The notes under the pieces: generated by a model | Told to the model about the DNA's origin: nothing | The model's input: the letters and a program-made list of their open reading frames with translations, nothing else | Database searches by the model: none | Program-made: the position numbers and the translations under genes | Shown here: positions 45,001 through 51,599 of the stretch, piece by piece | How the letters are laid out: every line of letters starts with the position of its first letter | Position numbering within the stretch: position 1 is the stretch's first letter | Assembly (NCBI RefSeq): GCF_003255815.1 | Contig: NC_037670.1 | Span: forward strand, 29,434,981 to 29,498,980 | From: Theropithecus gelada | Taxonomy: Eukaryota; Chordata; Mammalia; Primates; Cercopithecidae | DNA: 64,000 nt | Reading direction: 5' to 3'

Positions 45001-47584
45001 GAAAGATACTGATAATTGGGCCCTTAACATACAAGTAGACAATCAGGAATTTAAATTGTTTGGCCTTTAGGAAAACAGTCTAGTCTGGTTAAGCCCCAGG
45101 GCTCTTAGGCCAGACCCAGGGTTGACTTCCCCACTCAGCCATGGACTGGCCTATACAGCCTCAGGCAAGTCACTTGATCTCTCAGTTGCTCAGTTTCCTT
45201 GTCTGTTAAATAAGGATAACAGTATCTGTGTGGCTCTGAAAGCTTAATGAGTTTATACTGTTAAAACACTTAGATTAGTGTCTGGCACACAGTTAAGAGC
45301 TTAAGAAATGCTAAATGCCTATAAATTATATCTTGCCACCTGTCCTCTAACCTAATTTTAAATTAATTTCTTAACACATACCCTCCTGGAATGTCAATTT
45401 TATATGAAAATTCTGGGAAAGCTCTTTTCACATCAAACGAAACATGAGTTTAATGCAAATTTTTCATAAACAAAAGACTTCAAAGAAATTACTACGGGAT
45501 GCACAGGGACCCTAGTACCCACATCCTAGGGAAAATATACTACATATTTGTGGAAAAGTTTGAGAAATAGTATATCATGTACCACACAGGTATATGGTTT
45601 CCTAAGAAAACAGGTAAGTATTTTGAACTCACTCGCAGGCTCACAGACCACCTGGACTCCTGCACTGGGATGCTAGCCCTGATTCTCTTTGGGTACCCCT
45701 CCTCACTACAAAATTACCTCTCAGTCTCTTATCAACCTTATAATAGTTGCCATTTCCCCATGCATCCCAGGTAAGTATGAAGAATTTCAGCAAATTAGCC
45801 TGGTGACGCCCTGCCTTTGTATTTTTCTTTTACTATTTTTGTAAAAGAAAAAAAAAAAAATCTCAGGCCCTCTCCCAACTTTCTTACACAAAAGGGAAGA
45901 TAGTTAAGCCCAGAGGCCAAGTGACTGCAACACCCTCTTCCAAATGAATGGCTGTTACTAGCACAATGCTTCAGCCAAATCCCCAAGGAAAGATAAAAAG
46001 ACTCAGCCATCTGCGAAGGACTACCCCCACAGATCATTGTGAGTCAATTCTTTGCTGGTTTCCCATAAACAAGGGGATGCCAACTGTAACTTCAAGTCTA
46101 CAACCTAAGTCTAGTTCCTAAAACTAAAGTCTAAAGTATAAATAGACCGGGTGCGGTGGCTCACGCCTGTAATCCCAGCACTTTGGGAGGCTGAAGTGGA
46201 TCGTTTGAGGTCAGGAGTTCGAAACCAGCCTGGCCAACATGGCAAAACCCCATCTCTACTAAAAATACAAAAAATAGCCAGATGTGGTGGTGTACACCTG
46301 TAATTCCAGCTACTCAAGAGGCTGAGGCAGGAGAATCACCTGAACCCGGGAGGCAGAGGTTGCAGTGAGCTGAGATCACACCTCTGCACACCAGCCTGGG
46401 CAACAGGCTGTCTTCTCAAAACAAAACAAAAAAAAGTATAAATAAAAACGTCTTCCCATATTTTGGACAGTTTTCTTAGTCCTGGGTCCTAGAATTGCAT
46501 TTACTAGTTTAAAAAGTGTGAATATTTTTATGACTTCTGAAAGACTGAGCAACATTACTATCTCACTGAGAAAACATTTCATTGAGTTTTGAACATGATT
46601 ATCTCTTTGGGGAAAAAGTAGGTAGTTATGTAAACCAAAAATAAAATTCTAAGCCCCCCAACCATCTGAACGGACTCCTCCTCTCAACAAATGGCATTCC
46701 AAAGTTAACCTGAAAAACTAATTCAGGCCTTCCACACTGACAGTGTCAATTACAAGCTTATCTTCTCAGGTGCAAAACAAAGTGAAGACCCCACCTACTC
46801 AGAGACATCTGCACAACGGACTCCCTTTACTCTCTTTTTCTCTTCAACACACTCATGGTATCTTAAAATACAGATTTCTTGGGCACTAACTGAAGTGTCA
46901 CAGAACTATCTGCCTTACTGCCTCACTGCCCCACCTCCTGAAAACCTCTGGAAAACCAGTCACAGATGTGTCTGTGGCTCATGTTTTTCCCGGATGCGCC
47001 TGAAGCAGGATTAGTAAACCTCGAGGACTGAGAATTACGCCTCAGTCACTCCGATTGTCATTTCTTATTGGCCTGTATGACTCCTGAGGGCAGAGAAATC
47101 CTGGTCACACTTAGCTCACTCCTCCGTGGGACTGGCCGCCTATTTACCAGATTGAGGAAATGCATTTCGGGAAATGTTTTGTTTATTATCAAACAGGCCA
47201 GCTGAGCCGCAGTACTTTCCCGGAAAGAAGCAAACTCGACACAAGGCTCTGGCACTGCCACCTCACGGGGATGGGGACCCGGGCGCGCCCAAGGACCGGA
47301 ACACGCGTTACAGGCAAGCGGCGACAGAGGACCCAGAACACCACTTTCTCCTGATTGATTTTCGAGCCCAAGTCGGGTTTAATCTTTGCCGCGGCAAAGA
47401 GGATGGAGGGTTGGGGGTCTGTCGCCCCCAACACCATCGCCGCCCCGGTAGCCCAGCTGCGCGCCCTACCTCCGGCCCTCCGCCGAGACTCTCCTCCCGG
47501 CCTCTCACCTGCGGCTGCGGACAACACCCACATCGCCAAGCTGACGAGCACTAGGGTCGTCGCGCCCAGGAGGGTGACCATCAT
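19019..47584 (-). CDS. IFNAR1: IFNAR1, interferon alpha/beta receptor chain 1 (11 exons joined)
   Basis: Type I membrane receptor that pairs with IFNAR2, binds all type I interferons and brings TYK2 to start JAK-STAT signalling. Joining the 11 exons given separately (76, 124, 176, 158, 142, 115, 200, 155, 151, 146 and 234 nt) gives 1677 nt: 558 codons plus stop, no frameshift. Order: signal peptide (about 1-26), four fibronectin-III-like subdomains (about 27-433), one membrane helix (about 438-458) and a roughly 100-residue tail. Human IFNAR1, as I recall it, has 557 residues; the difference is an extra proline at 148/149. Functional tail motifs remain: Cys464 and Tyr467 before the VFF endocytosis/TYK2-region motif, and the DSGNYS phosphodegron at 535-540. 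All splice sites are GT..AG. Identification is by direct match to the known protein and is firm. Confidence 0.97.
20104..20167. repeat. imperfect palindrome/hairpin in intron 10
   Basis: Arms cccaacttac (20104-20113) and gtaagttggg (20158-20167) pair fully. Inside them ggaattatgtcc (20117-20128) pairs with ggacataattcc (20140-20151). The loop is 11 nt, with small unpaired bulges between the stems. It may be the remnant of a small inverted-repeat transposon. Confidence 0.8.
20201..20501 (-). repeat. Alu element, IFNAR1 intron 10
   Basis: Complete reverse Alu with a (TTTA)-type tail, in the sense direction of IFNAR1. Confidence 0.9.
20787..20932 (-). CDS. IFNAR1: IFNAR1 exon 10 (transmembrane)
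   Basis: Residues 433-481. A hydrophobic helix (IWLIIGIFTVLLALLFVIYA, 438-457) is followed by basic residues and the juxtamembrane RCINYVFF motif. Cys464 corresponds to the palmitoylated cysteine, and Tyr467 to the tyrosine used for AP2 endocytosis and masked by TYK2, of the human receptor. The donor is GAG|gtatgt and the acceptor ttttag. Confidence 0.97.
21656..21806 (-). CDS. IFNAR1: IFNAR1 exon 9 (subdomain 4, second half)
   Basis: Residues 383-432, the second half of the membrane-proximal fibronectin-III unit, with the paired-cysteine pattern (YCVKA..VCEE) and an NKS glycosylation site. Acceptor ttttctag; donor TCAG|gtcaga, a less usual but valid GT donor. Confidence 0.95.
21931..22203 (-). 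repeat. Alu element, IFNAR1 intron 8
   Basis: Reverse Alu, 5'-truncated, with an extra internal T-run at 22087-22105. Confidence 0.88.
22372..22518 (+). repeat. MIR element
   Basis: Core MIR pattern: 'gaatggttaagagtacggg', then the 'gtgtggtcttg...' section and 'acctgtaaaattggga'. Confidence 0.75.
22556..23009 (+). repeat. two truncated Alus joined by an (AAAC)n tail
   Basis: A first Alu stops at about 22740 and ends in (AAAC)n at 22755-22784. A second Alu lacking its first 40 or so bases follows to a 28-bp poly(A). The pair interrupts an old MaLR-like repeat: 'gtattagtcagctattgcc' is before it, and the repeat resumes at about 23010. Confidence 0.85.
23010..23330. repeat. old MaLR-like LTR remnant
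   Basis: Continues the interrupted repeat ('ttctcactcgcaagtctacagactggctgggg'-type, degraded). Family assignment is tentative. Confidence 0.4.
24180..24490 (+). repeat. old DNA-transposon-like remnants
   Basis: 24200-24340 resembles the common repeat containing 'tttttggttgtcacaac'. 24380-24490 resembles MER5-type hAT sequence ('agataatgattcagtaa'). Both are decayed, and names are tentative. Confidence 0.45.
24594..24861 (-). repeat. Alu element, intron 8
   Basis: Reverse Alu with a small deletion in the left arm ('gcaagctctgccttagcc'). Confidence 0.9.
24862..25155 (-). repeat. Alu element (old), intron 8
   Basis: A second reverse Alu head to tail with the previous one. More diverged, AluJ-like. 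Confidence 0.88.
25259..25413 (-). CDS. IFNAR1: IFNAR1 exon 8 (subdomain 4, first half)
   Basis: Residues 331-382, starting ASLLPPVFNIRSLSDS; contains an NTS glycosylation site. Acceptor tttctag, donor GAG|gtaaaa. It is separated from exon 7 by a 102-bp intron, the shortest in the gene. Confidence 0.96.
25516..25715 (-). CDS. IFNAR1: IFNAR1 exon 7 (subdomain 3, second half)
   Basis: Residues 264-330, the largest internal exon (200 nt), with the cysteine pair CENV..QCVF and the ligand-contacting module's end (WSEEIKFDTEIQ). Acceptor cttaaaag, donor CAAG|gtaagg. Confidence 0.97.
26002..26266 (-). repeat. 5'-truncated Alu, intron 6
   Basis: Reverse Alu flanked by 'gcaa[g/a]ctggttttt' direct repeats at 25988-26001 and 26267-26280. 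Confidence 0.9.
27248..27560 (+). repeat. Alu with internal 49-bp duplication, split by a younger Alu
   Basis: The left-arm start 'ggcgcggcggctca' occurs at 27254 and again at 27303, a 49-bp tandem duplication. The arm is then cut by the reverse AluY at 27380-27490 and resumes at 27507. Confidence 0.85.
27380..27490 (-). repeat. 5'-truncated AluY inside an Alu
   Basis: A 111-bp reverse AluY fragment with T tail and the 'gtggccggatctcag' marker. Perfect 16-bp target duplications 'gaggccaggagttttc' flank it at 27364-27379 and 27491-27506. A young insertion by lineage marker and intact duplications. Confidence 0.95.
27561..27868 (+). repeat. Alu element, intron 6
   Basis: Complete plus-strand Alu ending in a 20-bp A tract, antisense to IFNAR1. 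Confidence 0.9.
28908..29073 (-). repeat. Alu monomer-like element
   Basis: Single-arm reverse Alu-related sequence, diverged. Confidence 0.7.
29654..29768 (-). CDS. IFNAR1: IFNAR1 exon 6 (subdomain 3, first half)
   Basis: Residues 226-263. Begins in the linker VENELPPPENIEV and runs to FQVQWL, with an NMT glycosylation site. Acceptor cttctag, donor CTCCA|gtaagt, ending inside a histidine codon completed by exon 7. Confidence 0.97.
29927..30226 (+). repeat. Alu element, intron 5
   Basis: Complete Alu with a small deletion in the right arm. A-rich tail. Confidence 0.9.
30818..31117 (-). repeat. Alu element (old), intron 5
   Basis: Reverse Alu with an 8-9-base insertion near the 3' head ('gtccgacttgctcccc') and many changes. 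Confidence 0.85.
31315..31456 (-). CDS. IFNAR1: IFNAR1 exon 5 (subdomain 2, second half)
   Basis: Residues 179-225, ERIVNIYSRHKI to CIKTT. Contains the conserved cysteines of subdomain 2. Residue 211 is Arg (codon CGG), where human has Trp as I recall it. Acceptor attatag, donor ACAG|gtaagg. The intron just upstream holds the 68-bp tandem duplication. Confidence 0.97.
31461..31596. repeat. 68-bp tandem duplication in intron 4
   Basis: Units 31461-31528 and 31529-31596 are the same except for one base ('ttacttc' / 'ttgcttc'). They fill 136 of the 180 bases of IFNAR1 intron 4. Unit 1 begins 3 bases from the exon 5 acceptor AG, so the branch-point and pyrimidine region is duplicated. Confidence 0.95.
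31637..31794 (-). CDS. IFNAR1: IFNAR1 exon 4 (subdomain 2, first half)
   Basis: Residues 126-178, AQIGPPEVHLEAEDKA to NSSSVE. It carries one codon more than human: ISPPGTED here against ISPGTKD in the human protein as I know it. Acceptor ttttgcag after an A-rich (plus-strand) tract, donor GAA|gtaagc. Confidence 0.97.
32188..32505 (-). repeat. AluY, intron 3
   Basis: Reverse AluY with the 'gcaagctccgcctcccggg' left-arm type and CpGs largely kept; a T-rich insertion 'ttttcatttatttttg' lies in the arm. Confidence 0.9.
32658..32945 (-). repeat. Alu element (old), intron 3
   Basis: Reverse Alu, AluJ-like divergence. It interrupts the sequence 'ctcaagatcctcat...' that resumes after 32945. Confidence 0.85.
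33093..33394 (+). repeat. Alu element, intron 3
   Basis: Complete plus-strand Alu with a 20-bp A tail. Confidence 0.9.
33908..34083 (-). CDS. IFNAR1: IFNAR1 exon 3 (subdomain 1, second half)
   Basis: Residues 67-125, including MDNWIKLPGCQNITSTKC and YEEIKLRIRAEKENTSSW, with several N-glycosylation sites. It opens with the last base of a lysine codon, then Pro-Glu-Met-Asp; human has Thr-Gly-Met-Asp. Acceptor actttaaag, donor AAAG|gtaaga. Confidence 0.97.
34161..34236. repeat. triple 17-bp repeat in intron 2
   Basis: 'gtttaagagttatttct' occurs at 34161, 34196 and 34220, with an inverted partial copy 'aactcttaataactc' between. It lies 78-153 bases before the exon 3 acceptor. Confidence 0.9.
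34348..34639 (-). repeat. AluY, Old World monkey type, intron 2
   Basis: Reverse AluY with 'gtggccggatctcag' and a 26-base T tract. Perfect 14-bp target duplications 'aaaatacagttctt' lie at 34334-34347 and 34640-34653. A small deletion removes the usual 'tgttagccaggatgg'. Confidence 0.95.
34808..35040 (+). repeat. 5'-truncated old Alu, intron 2
   Basis: Diverged plus-strand Alu starting inside the left arm at 'agcctggtcaacat'. Confidence 0.8.
35423..35742 (-). repeat. Alu element, intron 2
   Basis: Reverse Alu with an extra T-run (35606-35622) inside the linker region. Confidence 0.9.
36340..36468 (+). repeat. 3'-truncated Alu, intron 2
   Basis: Left arm only, stopping at 'ctctactaaatata' without an A tail. 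A later deletion is likely. Confidence 0.8.
36866..36989 (-). CDS. IFNAR1: IFNAR1 exon 2 (subdomain 1, first half)
   Basis: Residues 26-66, from the Gly-Gly-Lys start of the mature chain (GKNLKSPQKVEV) to SFDYQK, with NRS and NVT glycosylation sites. Acceptor gcctttatag, donor CAAAA|gtatgt. It completes a glycine codon begun in exon 1. Confidence 0.97.
37415..37902 (-). pseudogene. USF1P: USF1 processed-pseudogene fragment
   Basis: The minus strand encodes pieces of upstream stimulatory factor 1 N-terminal to the basic region: GTGAISGYPATQSMTQ, then in another frame GDGAGGTTSGSTAAV and GGSQ..IAPRTHPY. About ten codons are missing near VKYVF, which creates an early stop (gtcaagtga). A second small deletion shifts frame near HYT. 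There are no introns, no start region and no bHLH-zipper; the copy ends at 37415 without a poly(A). Its 5' side is fused to L1 ORF1 sequence. The real USF1 gene lies elsewhere in primates. A dead, doubly truncated retrocopy inside IFNAR1 intron 1, same strand. Confidence 0.9.
37903..38232 (-). mobile_element. L1 ORF1 3'-end fragment next to USF1 copy
   Basis: Antisense, decayed sequence of the L1 ORF1 C-terminal domain, ending in 'gaaatgaaagggcactagac'. It abuts the USF1 fragment at about 37902 and an L1 ORF2 fragment at about 38232. Confidence 0.7.
38233..41990 (-). mobile_element. 5' half of an old L1 (5' UTR, ORF1, start of ORF2)
   Basis: Minus orientation. The 5' end 'gcaagatggccaactagaagc' is at about 41975. 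A roughly 2-kb 5' UTR follows, then ORF1 with its coiled-coil and C-terminal regions (about 39600-38930). ORF2 endonuclease sequence (for example VGDLNNPLSALDRS at about 38250) breaks off at 38233. Full of stops; an Alu sits at 39644-39946. It resembles L1PB/L1MA-age elements; subfamily not certain. Confidence 0.7.
39644..39946 (-). repeat. AluY, Old World monkey type, inside L1
   Basis: Reverse AluY with 'gtggccggatctcag' and perfect 12-bp flanking duplications 'ctgtattttctt' (39632-39643, 39947-39958). Confidence 0.95.
42002..42038. repeat. (GT)n microsatellite, intron 1
   Basis: About 14 GT units followed by 'ctgtgttttg'. Confidence 0.95.
42039..43900. other. intron 1, mostly unassigned
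   Basis: No gene. 42560-42700 looks like another L1 5'-end type ('ccagaatcctcaaaag' near a 'catctttcc' motif), tentative. 43600-43800 is very AT-rich. Confidence 0.35.
43905..44230. repeat. duplicated segment, copy 1
   Basis: Matches 46450-46735 in the same orientation with small indels. It includes LTR flank plus the first 100 or so bases of the LTR at 44124. Confidence 0.85.
44124..44993 (+). mobile_element. solo LTR, class I type, intron 1
   Basis: Starts TGTAAACC and ends GGCTCACA, about 870 bp. TATA-like 'atgtataaaagc' at about 44860, AATAAA at about 44941. Flanks gttg / gtta agree with a 4-bp target duplication with one change. A run of 'aaaagaaaaaag' low-complexity sequence sits at 44476-44530. 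Antisense to IFNAR1. Confidence 0.7.
45100..45325 (+). repeat. MIR element, intron 1
   Basis: MIR pattern: 'caggcaagtcacttgatctctc', 'cagtttccttgtctgttaaa', 'gtctggcacacagttaag'. Confidence 0.8.
45326..46144. other. intron 1, no feature assigned
   Basis: Unique-looking sequence. Two good donor-like strings (cag|gtaagt at about 45610 and 45770, plus strand) occur without acceptors or a coding frame. Confidence 0.35.
46145..46435 (+). repeat. Alu element, intron 1
   Basis: Complete plus-strand Alu ending 'caaaacaaaacaaaaaaaag', immediately before duplicated copy 2. Confidence 0.9.
46450..46735. repeat. duplicated segment, copy 2
   Basis: Second copy of 43905-44230. LTR start TGTAAACC recurs at about 46629; the match ends after 'actaattcaggcc' at about 46735. 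Confidence 0.85.
47217..47225. promoter_or_regulatory. STAT/GAS-type site ttcccggaa in intron 1
   Basis: Exact TTCNNNGAA palindrome class, 285 bp inside intron 1 within the CpG island. A possible feedback site for interferon-activated STATs; binding is not shown by sequence. Confidence 0.4.
47509..47584 (-). CDS. IFNAR1: IFNAR1 exon 1 coding part (signal peptide)
   Basis: Starts at a double ATG (47584-47579); the first is taken by analogy with human MMV. Residues 1-25 plus one base encode MMVTLLGATTLVLVSL then AMWVLSAAAG, a hydrophobic secretion signal whose cleavage probably falls near the Ala-Ala-Ala-Gly end. The second ATG has the better context (G at +4). Donor GCAG|gtgaga. Confidence 0.96.
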
Positions 47585-47611
47585 ATGGGAGCCGCCGCAG
47601 GTCCCACCAGT

Positions 47612-47617
47612 CACATC
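47612..47617 (-). promoter_or_regulatory. IFNAR1: start-stop uORF atgtga
   Basis: An ATG followed at once by TGA, 28 nt before the IFNAR1 start. If transcription begins upstream of 47617, as is likely, this is a minimal upstream ORF. Confidence 0.6.
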
Positions 47618-47641
47618 TCCGAACGCAACACTCCTCTTAGC

Positions 47642-47647
47642 TTACAT
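47642..47647 (-). promoter_or_regulatory. IFNAR1: start-stop uORF atgtaa
   Basis: A second ATG followed directly by a stop (TAA), 58 nt before the start codon, in context ggggccATGt. Whether it lies in the mRNA depends on the transcription start. Confidence 0.5.
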
Positions 47648-47664
47648 GGCCCCCTCCTAAGCCA

Positions 47665-47790
47665 CACCGCCCCTCTGCGCACGCGCTGCCCCTCCTAGCT
47701 CTCATCGCCCCTCTGCGCACGCGCCTTTCCCCATGGCTCGCACCGCCTCTCCGCGCACGCGCCATTCCTCCGCGCACGCGCCTTTCCTCC
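47665..47790. promoter_or_regulatory. IFNAR1: tandem array of four NRF1-type sites
   Basis: [c/t]gcgcacgcgc[c/t] occurs at 47676, 47714, 47752 and 47771, with steps of 38, 38 and 19 bp. All match the NRF1 consensus core GCGCANGCGC. The intervals share 'cctcctagct', 'ggctcgcaccg' type sequence, so this is a short GC-rich minisatellite 92-200 bp upstream of the ATG, spanning the likely start-site region. Confidence 0.75.
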
Positions 47791-48565
47791 TAGCTAGCAC
47801 CTCCTCTGCAAACTCCCATTGCCCCCTCTAGTTGCACCACGCCTGTGCACGAGCGCCTTGGAAATGGTAGGCCTCCTGCCTTGTCTTCTTCCAAACTCTT
47901 TCCGGCCAGTGGCCGATCTGGCGCAGTTCACCATCGCATTCCAGGAAGACCCCGTCTCACGGGAGGCCTTGACCTTCACAGGATCGCGGCACACACGTGC
48001 GCAGACCCAGCGACTTTGGAGTTCCTGCGTGTCTTCCCCATGTCTGCAGTCGGAGGGCGTGGGTGGGGTCCGGGTTGTGGCCTCGCGCTCTTCGTCCTTG
48101 CCCTTCTCCGCCCGGAGCGCTTGCTGACCCTAGAGCCTTGGATAGTGGCGTTGGGAGTCCCCAGCGGCCTGGGAACCAGATGAGGCTGGAAGGAGGAAGT
48201 GGCTGAGCGACCAGACTGTTCCTGTGTGCAGAGCCAGAGCGGGGCAGAGGCACTCGTTTTCGGGGCGACTTGGCTGAGGGGCGAGATGGTCCCTTGGAGA
48301 GAACCGCCACGGGCCCTGGGCCGAGGGGCTCCAGAACAGCGGTCGCTAGGCTTTGGTCGTCGAGCTTTATCCGTAAACAATTCGAGCCCCCCGTTCGAAT
48401 GATTATTTAATTAAATTACTCAGTAATAGATCAAGTGCATTGTGAAAATATGCAAAATAAAATTTAAATGATGAGATAATCAAATAATTGGTTATTATAA
48501 CAACCAAGCAATTAATTAGCGGTTACATAATTAAATGAATGTTTGTAAAGAACAATACAATGGAA

Positions 48566-48879
48566 TTTTTTTTTTTTTTTTTGCTTTTTTTTTTTTTTGA
48601 GTCGGAGTCTTGCTGTCTCGCCCGGGCTGGAGTGCAGTGACGCGATCTCGGCTCACTGCAACCTCTGCCTTCCGGGTTCAAGCGATTCTCCTGCCTCAGC
48701 CTCCGGAGTAGCTGAGAGTACAGCGGTGCGCTATTACGCCTGGCTAGTTTTTGTATTTAGTAGAGATGGGGTTTCCGCTGTGTTACCCAGGCTGGTCTGG
48801 AACTCCTGACCTCAAGTGATCCGTCCGCCTCCGCCTCCCAAAGTGCTGGGATTGCAGGCTTGAGCCACCACGCCCAGGG
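48566..48879 (-). repeat. Alu element upstream of the CpG island
   Basis: Complete reverse Alu with a split T tract and many changes, about 1 kb upstream of IFNAR1. Confidence 0.9.
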
Positions 48880-49627
48880 GAAATATGCCTGTTTTAAAGA
48901 GGTATAATTTACGTATCATTAAAGTAACCCAGTTTGAGTGAATAATGATTTTTAGGCAATCTATCCAGTTGTAGGTATCGTTTTAAAAACCTTGAATTAT
49001 TACTTTATGATTCATCGATTTGGGGGTTTGATTCTGAGTGTGTCAGTACTTCGTTTTAACAACATCAAAGGTGGAAAAGCACCCCATGAAGACAGGCCAA
49101 ATGGAAGAGGAAAAATTCCTGGTTGCGATTACAAAATCATAGTTATTTTAAAAGCCTTTCAAACGACTCTGTCTGTTTAAATTAAAATGTCCATTTCCTG
49201 CTGCCCAAAAGTTCTGCAAACTAGTTGGAATAGGATGCATTTTTATATTTAGAACAATGAGCTCAAAATGACTGAAACGTTTCATTAGATTTTTAAACAC
49301 ATTGGCAATTTCCTCCCCTCCTTTTCTTCCTGCTGTCCTTTCCTAAAATTTTCGTAGTCTTCCCTATCTTAATACAACCTGTTATGAACATTGAATTGTA
49401 TTTTAATAAAATTGGATTGTGCTTTAATAAAATTTGCCACAGCTGTGACACCCTGTGGTAAGCACTTTGTGTACTTTAGTTTCAGCTTGTTATAATAACT
49501 TAAGGATAAGACATGAATTAATTTCCCCTGTGGTGCTAGCTCTATAACCTTAACCCAGAACCTCCTTTCTCTCCTTAATTCTAGTTAAAATGGTCCATTA
49601 GAGTTTTTCCATACAGCATGTTCTTTT
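48880..49627. other. intergenic, no gene seen
   Basis: The first 110 bases look like an old L1 3'-end fragment ('gaggtataatttacgtatc'). The rest is not assigned. Confidence 0.4.
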
Positions 49628-49932
49628 TTACTTTTTTTTGGTGGGGAGGGGAGAGGGAGTCTTGCTCTGTTGCCCAGGCTGAAGTGTAATGGCATGATCT
49701 CGGCTCCCTGCAACCTCTGCCTCCCCAGTTCAAGCGATTCTTCTGCCTTAGCCTCCCAAGCAGCTGGGACTACAGGTGTGCGCCACAGCGCCTGGCTAAT
49801 TTTTGTATTTTTAGTAGAGATGGGGTTTTGCAATGTTGGCCAGGCTGGTCTTGAGCTCCTGGCCTCAAGTAATCTGCCCACCTCAGACTCCCAAAGTGCT
49901 GGGATTACAGGAGTGAGCCACCACACCCAGCC
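49628..49932 (-). repeat. Alu element
   Basis: Complete reverse Alu. The head has become 'ggtggggaggggagagg' instead of poly(T). Confidence 0.9.
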
Positions 49933-50684
49933 CCCTTTTTACTTTTTGCTTAGAAATAATTTCAAATTATAGACAAGTTGCAAAAATAGTAAGATAACTC
50001 CCACATACCCTTTGCCCGGATTCAGCAAATCATTAATATTTTGCCATATCTGCACTCCCTCTTTAAATACACATACAAAGTCATATATGTATGTTACTTA
50101 TTTTCCTGAACTTCTTTAGCTTTCTTTAATCCAGAGTAATTCCCTGGCCATTGTCTTTCATGTCATGGACATTTTTTTGATTTGGGGATTTTTGTTTTTC
50201 TTTTTTGAAAAACACAGGCCAACTATTTTATAGAATGCTTCTCCAATTTGCACTTGTCTGATGGTTTCTCCTGATTAAGTTCAGATTATGCGTACCGGGC
50301 TGTAATTCTACATAAATTGTGTGGTGTCCTCAGTGCATTCACAGGCACATTAAGTTTATTAGTCCCTCATCTGTAATGTTAATTTTGGTTATGTATCAAA
50401 ATATTATAGTCCCCATTGTATAGTTACTATTCTGCCCCCCATAAACCCCCACCACCCTACCTCCTGCAGCTAATTGGTGGGAAGACACTCGGAGATCCTG
50501 CAAATATTCTGCTGTTCATCAAACTTTTCTTCTAGAATTAACATCCATTAATCATCCTTGCTTGAACTGTCCTACCTGTGACAGTTACGAAATGGTAACT
50601 TTTCAACCGTGACCCTCTCACTACAAATATTAGTTGACACATTTTAAGAAAGAGCTTTTCTTTCTTTCCATTTTATTTTTATTT

Positions 50685-50984
50685 TTATTTATTTATTTTT
50701 TTGAGATGGAACTTCACTCTTGTTGCCCAGGCTGGAGTGCAATGGCACCATCTCAGCTCACCTCAACCTTTGCCTCCTGGGTTCAAGCAATTCTCCTGCC
50801 TCAGCCTCCCGAGTAGCTGGGATTACGGGCATGCGCCACCACGCCAGGCTAATTGTGTATTTTTAGTAGAGACAGGGTTTCTCCATGTTGGTTAGGGTGG
50901 TCTCGAACTCCCGGACTCAGGTGATCCGCCCGCCTCGACCTCCCACAGTGCTGGGATTACAGGCGTAAGCCACTGCGCCTGACC
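50685..50984 (-). repeat. Alu element
   Basis: Reverse Alu, first of a head-to-tail pair. Confidence 0.9.
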
Positions 50985-51007
50985 TCCATTTATTATTGTT
51001 ATTATTA

Positions 51008-51287
51008 TTTTTTGAGACGGAGTTTTGCTCGTCGCGCAGGCTGGAGGGCAGTGGTGCGATCTCGGCTCACTGCAACCTCTGCCTCCCGGGTTCGAGCATT
51101 TCTCCTGCCTCAGCCTCTTGAGTAGCTGGGATTACAGGCGCCTGCCACCATGCCTGGCTAATTTTTTAGTAGAGACGGGGTTTCGCCATATTGGGCAGGC
51201 TGGTCTCAAACTCCTGACCTCAGGTGATCCGCCTGCCTTGGCCTCCCAAAGTGCTGGGATTACAGGCTTGAGCCACCGTGCCCGGTC
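51008..51287 (-). repeat. Alu element
   Basis: Reverse Alu; 'ctccatttattatt' occurs on both sides (about 50984 and 51287), its target duplication. Confidence 0.9.
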
Positions 51288-51599
51288 TCCATTTATTATT
51301 AGTATAGACTCAAAGATTCTTATTTCGTTGGTTATAGTTCATTGCTATCTTGATTTACATTTTTAAAATTAATATACAACTTTTAGAGGAGTGTTAGGTT
51401 TACAGTGTGGAGAGTTCTTATATACCCCTTCATCCCAAGCCTGCTTTCAGTTTCCCGTTGTTAACATTTTGCGTTGGGGTGGTACATTTCTTACAGCTGA
51501 TGAAACTATACTGATACATTATTATTAACTAAAGTCCAGAGTTTACGTAAGAGTTCTCTCTTGGTGTTGTACATTCTATGGGTTTTTACAATGTATAAT

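Larger units (their letters stand above)
47165..48400. promoter_or_regulatory. IFNAR1: CpG island at IFNAR1 exon 1
   Basis: A sharp rise in G+C and CpG density around exon 1, with BssHII-like gcgcgc strings, NRF1-type palindromes and no classical TATA box at a plausible distance. Typical of a broadly expressed promoter. It extends about 800 bp upstream of the ATG, and upstream open frames here are composition artefacts. Confidence 0.85.

Noticed and set aside
45600..45780. Possible unannotated exon between two strong donor-like sites
   Set aside because: No acceptor pairs with them and the frame between has no similarity to anything I know.
47189..48380. Long overlapping open frames on both strands near IFNAR1 exon 1
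   Set aside because: CpG-island composition lowers stop-codon frequency; apart from exon 1 none has splice or family support.
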